From: Inquilinus ginsengisoli_B
GTDB taxonomy: Bacteria > Pseudomonadota > Alphaproteobacteria > DSM-16000 > Inquilinaceae
Length of the DNA: 64,000 nt
Direction: 5' to 3'
NCBI RefSeq assembly: GCF_050434925.1
Contig: NZ_JBNDJK010000001.1
Span: forward strand, 558,001 to 622,000
Positions 25,618 through 32,718 of the stretch are shown piece after piece. The notes below the pieces were generated by a model. That model made no database searches. It had not been told where the DNA came from and was given only the letters and a program-made list of their open reading frames with translations. A program made the translations under genes and the position numbers. Positions within the stretch are counted from its first letter, which is position 1. The number at the start of each line of letters is the position of its first letter.

Positions 25618-25756
25618 CAGCCCCGCACCGCCTCCCTGATCAGGCCGGCGATGACGTGGAGCTGCATCGGGAAGAACATGCCACCGGCGGGATGGCGACG
25701 GCCACCTCCGCGGCGGCGGTCAGGTCGCTGCGGCTGGCGAAGCGAGGCCTGTCCAT
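25618..25756 (-). pseudogene. Short relic gene upstream of the oxidoreductase fusion
   Basis: A GGGGAG ribosome site followed by an ATG at 25756 opens a 38-codon frame (MDRPRFASRSDLTAAAEVAV). In the next frame, GGMFFPMQLHVIAGLIREAV runs to a TGA overlapping the ATG of the fusion gene. The second piece resembles the C-terminus of sugar ABC permeases (QRHIVAGLVGGAVKG type). The arrangement looks like a first operon gene reduced by internal deletion to its two ends. The permease link is tentative. Confidence 0.4.
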
Positions 25757-25805
25757 GTGCTTTTCTCCCCTGATGGCCGCATCTGGACGAACGGCAGTGA
25801 ATTTT

Positions 25806-25818
25806 TTCGTTTTACGAA
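25806..25818. promoter_or_regulatory. Candidate ROK-regulator operator
   Basis: A perfect palindrome TTCGT-TTT-ACGAA lies in AT-rich DNA between the divergent ROK gene and importer operon, about 50 bp upstream of the relic's start. NagC/Mlc-type ROK proteins bind AT-rich sites with TTCG/CGAA half-sites, so this fits the adjacent regulator. The rest of the 25819-26006 interval shows no gene. Confidence 0.5.
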
Positions 25819-26006
25819 TTTATCAGACCGGCTAGGGTGAAGCCTGTCAAGATCGAAAAATCGGATGATTGCCGAGAATTCGGAACGATATTGCCCGGCG
25901 GGTGGGATGGAAGCGCTGAATCGAGACCAGGCGAGGCCGTTCGCCCTCAGTCGCACCGGCGATCCGGGCATGGTGCGCCGCACCATAAAATTCGGATCCT
26001 GACGGA

Positions 26007-27227
26007 ATGAAGACCGCCGATCCGGAGCTGATGCGGGCGATCAACCGCTTCCACGTGCTGGATGTGGTGCGGCGCTACGGCCCGATCTCGCGGGTCGAGA
26101 TCGTGCAGCGCACCGAACTGGCGCCAGCCACCATCTCGGCTATCACCGGCGGGCTGCTCGAGGAGAACCTGGTGCTGGCCCGCGCGGTCGAGGGCGTCGG
26201 CACCGCCGCCCGAGGCCGGCCGCGGGTGATGCTGGAGCTGAACCGCGGGGCCGCCTTCGTCTGCGGCGTCAAGCTGGCGCCGCACCAGATCAGCATCGCC
26301 GTCACCGACTACAAGGCCGATGTGGTGCAGACCCTGTCGCTGCCGATCCGCGTCGCCCGCCAGGCGCCGGAGGTGGTGGCCGACATCCTGGAGGACGGCA
26401 TCCGCCGTTGCGTCGGCGACGCCGATCTCGGGCTCGACCGGCTGGGCGGCATCGGCATCGGCCTGCCCGGCTTCATCGACGGCCGCAGCGGCACCTGCGT
26501 CTGGACCCCGATCCTGGGCGCGCCGGACGTGCCGCTGGCGGCGATGGTGCAGGAACGGCTGGGCGTCCGCACCATCGTCGAGAACGACGTCCACCTGGTC
26601 ACGCTGGCCGAGCACTGGTTCGGCCAGGGCCGCGACAGCGACACCTTCGCCGTCGTCACGGTTGAGGATTCGGTCGGGCTGGGCCTGTTCCTGAACGGCG
26701 ACGTGCATCGCGGCGCCGCCGGGATGGGAACGGAGTTCGGCCACACCAAGATGGCCCTGGACGGGCTGCCCTGCCGCTGCGGCCAGCGCGGCTGCATCGA
26801 AGCCTATGTCTCCGACCACGGCATCGTCACCCGCGCCCGCGCCCTGCTGGGCGCCGAGGCTGGGCCGATCGCGCCGGAGGATCCACGCGCCATCGGCCGG
26901 CTGCGCGACATGGCCCGGGCCGGCCGGGCCGAGATCCGCGCCCTGTTCGAGGAGGCCGGCGCCATCCTGGGCTTCGCCGTCGGCAACCTGATCACGCTGC
27001 ACAGCCCGCCCAAGGTGATCGTGGCCGGCAGCGCGATCCAGGCCCGCGACCTGATGGAGCCGGCCCTGCTGGCCACCATCGACCGCATCGTGCCGGTGCC
27101 GATCCGGCGCGGCACCCAGATCATCCTGCATGAATGGAGCGACGACGCCTGGGCCCGCGGTGCGGCCAGCCTGGTGCTGCGGCAGCTCTACGAAGCGCCC
27201 TGGAACGGCCAGGGCATGCCCCGATAG
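26007..27227 (+). CDS. ROK family transcriptional regulator
   Basis: A 406-residue repressor: N-terminal winged HTH (GPISRVEIVQRTELAPATIS, about residues 26-45) plus a ROK sugar-binding domain. The zinc motif is CRCGQRGCIEAY with the upstream GTEFGHTKM. The sugar-kinase-like catalytic signature is degenerate, as expected for a regulator. It is divergent from the fusion-oxidoreductase/ABC operon and leads the Gfo-ThuA genes (12 bp to the next start). It therefore probably controls both sides in response to the imported sugar or a metabolite. Confidence 0.93.
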   Translation: MKTADPELMRAINRFHVLDVVRRYGPISRVEIVQRTELAPATISAITGGLLEENLVLARAVEGVGTAARGRPRVMLELNRGAAFVCGVKLAPHQISIAVTDYKADVVQTLSLPIRVARQAPEVVADILEDGIRRCVGDADLGLDRLGGIGIGLPGFIDGRSGTCVWTPILGAPDVPLAAMVQERLGVRTIVENDVHLVTLAEHWFGQGRDSDTFAVVTVEDSVGLGLFLNGDVHRGAAGMGTEFGHTKMALDGLPCRCGQRGCIEAYVSDHGIVTRARALLGAEAGPIAPEDPRAIGRLRDMARAGRAEIRALFEEAGAILGFAVGNLITLHSPPKVIVAGSAIQARDLMEPALLATIDRIVPVPIRRGTQIILHEWSDDAWARGAASLVLRQLYEAPWNGQGMPR

Positions 27228-27238
27228 CGGAGAGGACC

Positions 27239-28345
27239 ATGAGCGATAGACCGGTCGGAGTCGGCATCATCGGCTGCGGCGTGATCAGCGGCGCCTATCT
27301 GAAGGCGGCGCCGAACTTCCCGATCCTGCAGGTCAAGGCCTGCGCCGACCTGAACCTGGAGGCGGCGCAGGCCAAGGCGGCCGAGTTCGGCATCGCGGCC
27401 CAGAGCATCGAGCAGCTGCTGGCCGACCCCGAGATCGAGATCGTGCTGAACCTGACCACGCCGCAGGCGCATGTGCCCGTCGGGCTGCAGGCGATCGCCG
27501 CCGGCAAGCATGTGCATGCGGAGAAGCCGCTGGCGGTCAGCACCGCCGAGGGCCGCACCCTGCTGGAGGCCGCGAAGGCGAAGGGGGTGCGGGTCGGCAG
27601 CGCCCCCGACACTTTTCTCGGCGCCGGACAGCAGACGGCACGTGCCCTGATCGATGCCGGGCGGATCGGCCGGCCGGTCGCAGGCACCGCCTTCATGATG
27701 GTGCCGGGGCATGAGCGCTGGCACCCGAACCCGGATTTCTACTATGCCAAGGGCGGCGGCCCGCTGTTCGACATGGGGCCCTACTACCTGACCACGCTGG
27801 TCAACATGCTGGGGCCGGTGGCGCGGGTGACCGGGACGGTCGCCGCCGCCTACACCGAGCGTCGCATCGCCAGCGGCCCGCGCGCCGGGCAGGCGGTCCC
27901 GGTCGGCACCCCGACCCACATCACCGGCACCCTGGCCTTCGCCTCCGGCGCCGTGGTCACCATGGTGATGAGCTTCGACATCCCGGCCCACCGCCACGCG
28001 CCGATCGAGATCTATGGCGAGACCGCGTCGCTGAGCGTGCCCGACCCGAACACCTTCGGTGGCGATGTGCTGGTCTCCGTCGACCGCACCGAGTGGAAGG
28101 CCGAGGCGACCGGCCACGCCTATGGCGACGGCAACTACCGCATCATCGGCGTCGCCGACCTGGCCCAGGCGATCCGCACCGGCCGGCCGCACCGCGCCAA
28201 TGCGGAGCTGGCATTCCATGTGCTGGAGGTGATGGAGGCAGTGGAGCGATCCGGCCAGGAGGGCCGTCCGGCCGAGATCGAGAGCCGCTGCGAGCGGCCG
28301 GAACCGATGCCGGTGGAGCCCGCCTTCGGCCGGGCCGCCGCCTGA
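27239..28345 (+). CDS. Gfo/Idh/MocA family oxidoreductase
   Basis: A 368-residue NAD(P)-dependent sugar oxidoreductase. Rossmann loop VGIIGCGVISGAYL at residues about 7-20, the catalytic HAEKPLAVS motif near residue 95, and the C-terminal substrate domain with GGGPLFDMGPYYLTTLVNML. GAGAGGACC acts as ribosome site. It lies between the ROK gene and thuA-like gene in one operon; similar pairs act in trehalose or inositol-like sugar breakdown through 3-keto intermediates. The substrate is not determined. Confidence 0.92.
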   Translation: MSDRPVGVGIIGCGVISGAYLKAAPNFPILQVKACADLNLEAAQAKAAEFGIAAQSIEQLLADPEIEIVLNLTTPQAHVPVGLQAIAAGKHVHAEKPLAVSTAEGRTLLEAAKAKGVRVGSAPDTFLGAGQQTARALIDAGRIGRPVAGTAFMMVPGHERWHPNPDFYYAKGGGPLFDMGPYYLTTLVNMLGPVARVTGTVAAAYTERRIASGPRAGQAVPVGTPTHITGTLAFASGAVVTMVMSFDIPAHRHAPIEIYGETASLSVPDPNTFGGDVLVSVDRTEWKAEATGHAYGDGNYRIIGVADLAQAIRTGRPHRANAELAFHVLEVMEAVERSGQEGRPAEIESRCERPEPMPVEPAFGRAAA

Positions 28346-28367
28346 GACGCGAAAAGGAGAGGAAGCG

Positions 28368-29018
28368 ATGACGAGGCAGGCGCTGATCGTCTGGGGCGGC
28401 TGGAACGGCCACACTCCCAAGGAATGCGCGGATGAGGTCGCCGGGATGCTGCGCGGCGACGGCTTCGAGGTGTTCATCGAGGACACCACCGAGGCCTTCG
28501 CCGACCCGGCGCTGAAGGACATGCACCTGATCGTGCCGATCTACACCATGTCGACCATGGAGAAGGAGGAGGTCACCAACCTCTGCGCCGCGGTCGAGAG
28601 CGGGGTCGGCCTCGCCGGCTTCCATGGCGGCATGTGCGACGCCTTCCGCAACGAGGTCGCCTACCAGTTCATGACCGGCGGCCAGTGGGTGGCGCATCCC
28701 GGCAATATCATCGACTACCAGGTGCGGGTGACCCGGCCGGACGACCCGGTGATGCAGGGGATCGGGGATTTCGACTACCGGTCCGAGCAGTACTACATGC
28801 ATGTCGACCCGAACAACGAGGTGCTGGCCGAGACCACCTTCACCGGCGACCACGCGCCCTGGATCGCCGGCCACACCATGCCGGTGGTGTGGAAGCGCAA
28901 GCACGGCGCCGGCCGGGTGTTCTACAGCTCGCTCGGCCACCGGGTGGAGGAGTTCGAGAACCGCGCGATGAAGACCATCCTGCATCGCGGTCTCTTGTGG
29001 GCGGCGCGGGAGGGTTGA
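28368..29018 (+). CDS. ThuA domain-containing protein
   Basis: A 216-residue protein of the ThuA family (class I glutamine-amidotransferase-like fold). ThuA and ThuB of Sinorhizobium degrade trehalose through 3-ketotrehalose. Motifs include ALIVWGGWNGHTPKECAD, GLAGFHGGMCDAFR, and HTMPVVWKRKHGAGRVFYSS. It is 22 bp after the oxidoreductase and has an AGGAGAGG-type ribosome site. With the ROK gene and the sugar importer it suggests disaccharide or keto-sugar catabolism. Confidence 0.9.
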   Translation: MTRQALIVWGGWNGHTPKECADEVAGMLRGDGFEVFIEDTTEAFADPALKDMHLIVPIYTMSTMEKEEVTNLCAAVESGVGLAGFHGGMCDAFRNEVAYQFMTGGQWVAHPGNIIDYQVRVTRPDDPVMQGIGDFDYRSEQYYMHVDPNNEVLAETTFTGDHAPWIAGHTMPVVWKRKHGAGRVFYSSLGHRVEEFENRAMKTILHRGLLWAAREG

Positions 29019-29095
29019 GCCTCGCGGGTTACTACGTGGCGTCTCCTGCGAGCAAGCCCTTTCAGAGTGACTCCGCTCTTCCGGCATAGACTTTT

Positions 29096-29130
29096 TATCC
29101 TCCCCCTCCCCTAGCGGGAGGGGGAGGATA
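29096..29130. repeat. Perfect 15-bp-arm hairpin
   Basis: Arms TATCCTCCCCCTCCC and GGGAGGGGGAGGATA flank a CTAGC loop, 77 bp after the thuA-like stop. It is a simpler relative of the repeat at 22054-22221. There is no T-run on the thuA-mRNA side, so it is not a classical terminator, though such a stable stem could protect or end the transcript. The rest of 29019-29298 shows no gene. Confidence 0.8.
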
Positions 29131-29298
29131 GAAGGCATCCCCGAGTCAAACGGCGGCATTCTGAACAGGTCCCGCCAGGCAGGAGAGGCCCGCGCTTCTC
29201 TTCACCTCGGGATCGCCCTGAGACAACCGCGCGCTTGCGTCCGTCACGGCGGAGTCGGTAACACCAGAGGCTGGACCCATCACGCCGGACCGGCCCCC

Positions 29299-29979
29299 TT
29301 GCCCGACGCCCAACCGACCGAGATCCAGCAGCACGACCCCGACACGCCGGCGCCCGCCGGGCCGAAGCGCCGTCGGCGCTTCTCGGAGGTGCTGCAGGAT
29401 CTGGCCGCGGAGGACGGCGAGCGCATCGCCATCGCCGACATCCTGACCGCCTTCGGCGACCGGGCCTTCGGCGCGCTGATGCTGGTCTTCGCAGCGCCGA
29501 ACATCCTGCCGACCCCGCCCGGCACCTCCTCCGTCCTCGGCGCGCCGCTGCTGTTCATCACCTTCCAGCTGATGCTTGGCCGCCCGGTGCTGTGGCTGCC
29601 GCGGCTGATCACCCAGCGGTCGGTGGCACGGGCCGACTTCGCCCGGCTGGTCGACCGCATGGTGCCGTGGCTGGCCAAGGCCGAGCGGCTGCTGCGGCCG
29701 CGGCTGTCGCTCCTGATCGGCCCGGTGCCGGACCGCTTCATCGGCGCCGCCTGCCTGCTGCTGGCCATCATCCTGTTCCTGCCGATCCCGCTCGGCAACA
29801 TCGTGCCGGCGCTGGCGATCTCGGCCTTCGCCATCGGCCTGGTCGAGCGCGACGGCATCGCCGTCTCGGTCGGCTGGGCGGTCAGCGCCGGTGCGCTGGC
29901 GATCCTGGTTGCCGTTTCCGCTGCCCTCTGGGCCGCCCTGCGCGCCTTCCTCGAGACGCTGTTCGGCGTCACGATCTGA
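29299..29979 (+). CDS. ExoD family protein
   Basis: A 226-residue membrane protein of the ExoD family (exopolysaccharide synthesis and alkali tolerance in Rhizobium; molecular role unknown). Signature: IADILTAFGDRAFGALMLVFAAPNILPTPPGTSSVLGAP pattern (AFGDRAFGALMLV near residues 50-62) and the C-terminal LFLPIPLGNIVPALAISAFA with paired membrane spans. No ATG precedes the conserved part, so the TTG at 29299 is taken as start. A second ExoD-family gene lies at 58650-59243. Confidence 0.85.
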   Translation: MPDAQPTEIQQHDPDTPAPAGPKRRRRFSEVLQDLAAEDGERIAIADILTAFGDRAFGALMLVFAAPNILPTPPGTSSVLGAPLLFITFQLMLGRPVLWLPRLITQRSVARADFARLVDRMVPWLAKAERLLRPRLSLLIGPVPDRFIGAACLLLAIILFLPIPLGNIVPALAISAFAIGLVERDGIAVSVGWAVSAGALAILVAVSAALWAALRAFLETLFGVTI

Positions 29980-30022
29980 TCGAAGCGGGGCCGGGGCAGC
30001 CGCTCCGTTCCCAGCCCCCAAC

Positions 30023-30100
30023 TGTCATGCCCGGGCTTGACCCGGGCATCCAGAAACTGTCGACATCCTCTGGATTGCCGGGTCAAGCCCGGCAATGACA
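30023..30100. repeat. 78-bp intergenic inverted repeat, copy 1
   Basis: Begins TGTCATGCCCGGGCTTGAC and ends CAAGCCCGGCAATGACA, with GTCGAC at the centre. It has two stem-forming halves (CCCGGGCTTGACCCGGG and CCGGGTCAAGCCCGG). The copy at 35772-35849 is the same length and nearly identical when reversed. This resembles widespread alphaproteobacterial intergenic repeats. Confidence 0.88.
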
Positions 30101-30138
30101 GCAAGAGAGGACGCCGTACCGGCAAGGTCACGAAACCG

Positions 30139-31836
30139 TCACGTCTCCAGGTCGGCGATGCGGGTGACCACCCGGATGCGCAGCTGGTCGCGCCGGCCGC
30201 GGATCGCCACATGCTCCGCGCGGAAGGCCGAGAGGTCGGCGCCGGCATGGTCGAGCAGGTCCTGCGAGACCACCAGCTCCGCGCCATAGCCCTTGCACAG
30301 CCCTTCCAGCCGGCTGGCGGTGTTGACGGTGTCGCCGACCGCGGTCAGGCCCTTGACCCCGCCATAGCCCATCTCACCGACGATCGCCGGGCCGACATGC
30401 AGGCCGATGCCCATGCGCAGCGGCTCCTTCAGGTCCGAGGCCAGGGCCTCGTTCAGCTCGGCCAGCCGCACCGCCATGCGCCGGGCGGCGTCGAGCGCCT
30501 GGCGGCTGGCCGCCTCGCGCCCGGCCTCGACCCCGAACAGCGCCATCACCCCGTCGCCGATGAACTTGTCGACCTGCCCCCCGGCCGCCTCGATCGCCTG
30601 GCCCATGGCGGCGAAATAGCGGTTCAGCAGGAACACCACGTCATAGGGCAGCCGGTGCTCCGACAGCCGGGTGAAGCCGCGCAGATCGGCGAACATCACC
30701 GCGATCTCGCGCTCCTGGCCGTGGCGGTGGCCGGGGCCCTGGAAGCCGTCGCGGGCGGTCGCGGTCGGCGGCAGCAGCGGCGTGACCTCGAGGTCGTGCA
30801 CCGGCCGGATCTGGCAGGCCAGCCGCACCCCTTCGGGCGCGCCGATGCGCTGCAGCACGCGGGCCTCGTCGGCTGCCGGCGGCGGCAGATGCTCACCGCC
30901 CAGCCCGACCCGGACCCGGCAGGTCGAGCACCGGCCGCGGCCGCCGCAGACCATGGCCTGCGGGATTCCGGCCGCCCGGATGATCTCGAGCGCGGTGGCG
31001 CCGGGGATGATGTCGAGCACCTTGGTGTCGCGGTAGAACAGCTTGGGGCCGCTGCGGCGGGCCCGGACGGCGCGGACGACCGGCCCGGCGAAGGCGGCGA
31101 GGATCAGCGCCAGGATCGCGATCCGGGTCCACAGCGCCCCCTGGGCGGCAAAGGCCTGCGCCTCCGGCGTCAGCTTGATCGAGCGGTGCAGGTCCTCGAG
31201 CCAGCCCGGCTGCGCCGCCATTGCCCGGACCTGCAGCCCGGCCGAGACGAAGCCGGCCAGGCCGAGCGCCGGGACCAGCAGGGCGGCGGCGTAAAGATAG
31301 GGCAGCGCCTTCGGGTACCAGGGCCTGAGCCGCAGCCAGTAATGCACGCCGATGCAGCCATGGCCCCAGGCGACCAGCACCAGCACCGTCTGCTGCACGG
31401 CGCCCAGGCCGCTGCCGCCCCACATCGACGACAGCACGAAGCGATAGGGCGTGCCGACGCCGAACACCTCGAAGGCGACCACCGTGCTGAACACATGGCC
31501 GGCCAGCAGCAGCGGCACGGCGAGGCCGAGGCCGAGCTGCACCGCCTGCCAGGGCTTCAGCCGGAAATTGTGCCGCTGCCAGATCGACACCAGCGCATTG
31601 GAGATATGGACCAGGAAGGCGGCGGACAGCAGGGTCAGGCCAGGCTGCTTCTCCCACACCAGGATGAACAGCCCGAGGCCGCGCTCCATCGCGTCCAGCG
31701 ACAGGAGCCCGGCCGCATGGTTGATCAGATGGGTCGCGAGAAAGGCGAGGAGAACCAGCCCGCTCGGCAGCCGCAGCCGCTGCAGCCACGCCCCGGCCCG
31801 GGAGCCCCGGATGCCAGGGGCGTGCAGGCCGCTCAG
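30139..31836 (-). CDS. Membrane ferredoxin-adenylate/guanylate cyclase fusion (probable CTG start)
   Basis: Up to 565 residues: N-terminal membrane domain with about six spans, a [2Fe-2S] ferredoxin domain (CGGRGRCSTC plus Cys in LACQIRP) and a class III nucleotide cyclase domain (VMFADLRGFTRLSEHR, KFIGDGVMALFG, VGDTVNTASRLEG). It probably makes cAMP under redox control. The first ATG (31689) would cut off the first membrane span, LPSGLVLLAFLATHLINHAA, which is in frame and looks coding. No ATG, GTG or TTG lies further upstream before a stop. A CTG at 31836-31834 overlaps the preceding gene's TGA as CTGA, imitating the usual ATGA coupling, and is proposed as the start. Confidence 0.82.
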   Translation of the reverse strand: MSGLHAPGIRGSRAGAWLQRLRLPSGLVLLAFLATHLINHAAGLLSLDAMERGLGLFILVWEKQPGLTLLSAAFLVHISNALVSIWQRHNFRLKPWQAVQLGLGLAVPLLLAGHVFSTVVAFEVFGVGTPYRFVLSSMWGGSGLGAVQQTVLVLVAWGHGCIGVHYWLRLRPWYPKALPYLYAAALLVPALGLAGFVSAGLQVRAMAAQPGWLEDLHRSIKLTPEAQAFAAQGALWTRIAILALILAAFAGPVVRAVRARRSGPKLFYRDTKVLDIIPGATALEIIRAAGIPQAMVCGGRGRCSTCRVRVGLGGEHLPPPAADEARVLQRIGAPEGVRLACQIRPVHDLEVTPLLPPTATARDGFQGPGHRHGQEREIAVMFADLRGFTRLSEHRLPYDVVFLLNRYFAAMGQAIEAAGGQVDKFIGDGVMALFGVEAGREAASRQALDAARRMAVRLAELNEALASDLKEPLRMGIGLHVGPAIVGEMGYGGVKGLTAVGDTVNTASRLEGLCKGYGAELVVSQDLLDHAGADLSAFRAEHVAIRGRRDQLRIRVVTRIADLET

Positions 31837-32078
31837 TTCAGCGGACCGGAAAAGACCCAGGTCTCCACCGTGTCATGGGCGCGGAAGGCCGGGACCTCGG
31901 GGTGGTGATAGACGAAGACCCGGATCGCCGCATCCATGGCCACCGAACGCGGCGCGCCGCGGGCCACCAGCTCGCTGTAGGCGCGGGTCACCGCCTTCTG
32001 GCAGCGGCAATCCGCCGAGCCCTCGGCGAAGGGCTGCTCGCCGAAGCCGCAGCCCTCAGGACTTCTTTTTCCGGCCAT
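31833..32078 (-). CDS. Small conserved-looking hypothetical protein
   Basis: An 81-residue soluble protein of unknown function, between the Fur-type regulator and the cyclase. It has three cysteines near the N-terminus (CGFGE, and CRC in SADCRCQKAV) and a helical middle region (AVTRAYSELVARGAPRSVAM). The start overlaps the end of the Fur gene by 23 bp, and its stop overlaps the proposed CTG start of the cyclase, so all three genes are tightly coupled. The Cys pattern would allow metal binding, but this is only a possibility. Confidence 0.7.
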   Translation of the reverse strand: MAGKRSPEGCGFGEQPFAEGSADCRCQKAVTRAYSELVARGAPRSVAMDAAIRVFVYHHPEVPAFRAHDTVETWVFSGPLN

Positions 32079-32457
32079 AGAGTTCGAGCCTGTGATCCAC
32101 GAGTTCGAAGCCGAGCCGCTTGGCGATCTTCTCCTTCAGCACCTCCAGCTCCTGGTCCTTGAACTCGATGACCTCACCGGTCTCGAGATCGATCAGGTGG
32201 TGGTGATGCTCGAGATTGACCTCGAAGCGGGAATAGTTCTCATTGAAGTCGTGCCGCTGCACCAGGTTCAGCTCGTCGAGCAGGTGCAGGGTGCGGTACA
32301 CGGTCGCGATGCTGATCGACGGGTCGATCTCGCGGGCCCGGTGATAGACGGTTTCGACCGATGGATGGTCGAGTGACTCGGTCAGCACCTGCAGAATGAC
32401 ACGACGCTGATCGGTCATCTTCAGGCCGGCGGAGACACATCTCTCCTCGAGCGTCAT
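32056..32457 (-). CDS. Fur family transcriptional regulator
   Basis: A 133-residue metal-dependent repressor. The recognition helix is SISIATVYRTLHLLDEL. The metal-site histidines are in LEHHHHLIDLETGEVIEF. The CxxC structural-zinc cysteines of E. coli Fur are absent (DLETGE replaces CLDCGK), as is usual for alphaproteobacterial Fur/Mur proteins that sense iron or manganese. It is the first gene of the fur - small ORF - cyclase operon and is divergent from a small membrane-protein gene. Confidence 0.9.
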   Translation of the reverse strand: MTLEERCVSAGLKMTDQRRVILQVLTESLDHPSVETVYHRAREIDPSISIATVYRTLHLLDELNLVQRHDFNENYSRFEVNLEHHHHLIDLETGEVIEFKDQELEVLKEKIAKRLGFELVDHRLELYGRKKKS

Positions 32458-32565
32458 GGCTCAAACCCTCTCTAGCCGCGGAACCATTGGCGGATTTGGA
32501 GAGATTACAGATCGCAGCGGCGCTTGACACCCGAAAATGCGCCGCAGGGCACCGGGAGGACGGCC

Positions 32566-32718
32566 ATGGGCGACCTGTTCGCACTGGATATGAGCATCCA
32601 CGGCTGGATCGCCCTGGGCATCGCCGTGGTCGGCATCATCGCCCTCAATCTCGGGCTGATGCACCTCGCCCGTAAGAAGCACGATTCCCACTACGACCCC
32701 GATGACGATGCGCCCTGA
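32566..32718 (+). CDS. Small single-span membrane protein
   Basis: A 50-residue protein with one membrane span (IALGIAVVGIIALNLGLMHL), a short N-terminus and an acidic, charged tail (ARKKHDSHYDPDDDAP). GGGAGG at 32553-32558 fixes the ATG at 32566. It is divergent from the Fur-type gene and may share its promoter region. The last 28 bp overlap the end of the convergent mscS gene. Function is unknown. Confidence 0.65.
   Translation: MGDLFALDMSIHGWIALGIAVVGIIALNLGLMHLARKKHDSHYDPDDDAP

Noticed and set aside
29096..29130. Intrinsic terminator after thuA
   Set aside because: The stem is excellent but no T-run follows on the transcribed strand; the T's lie on the other side. It is listed as a repeat.
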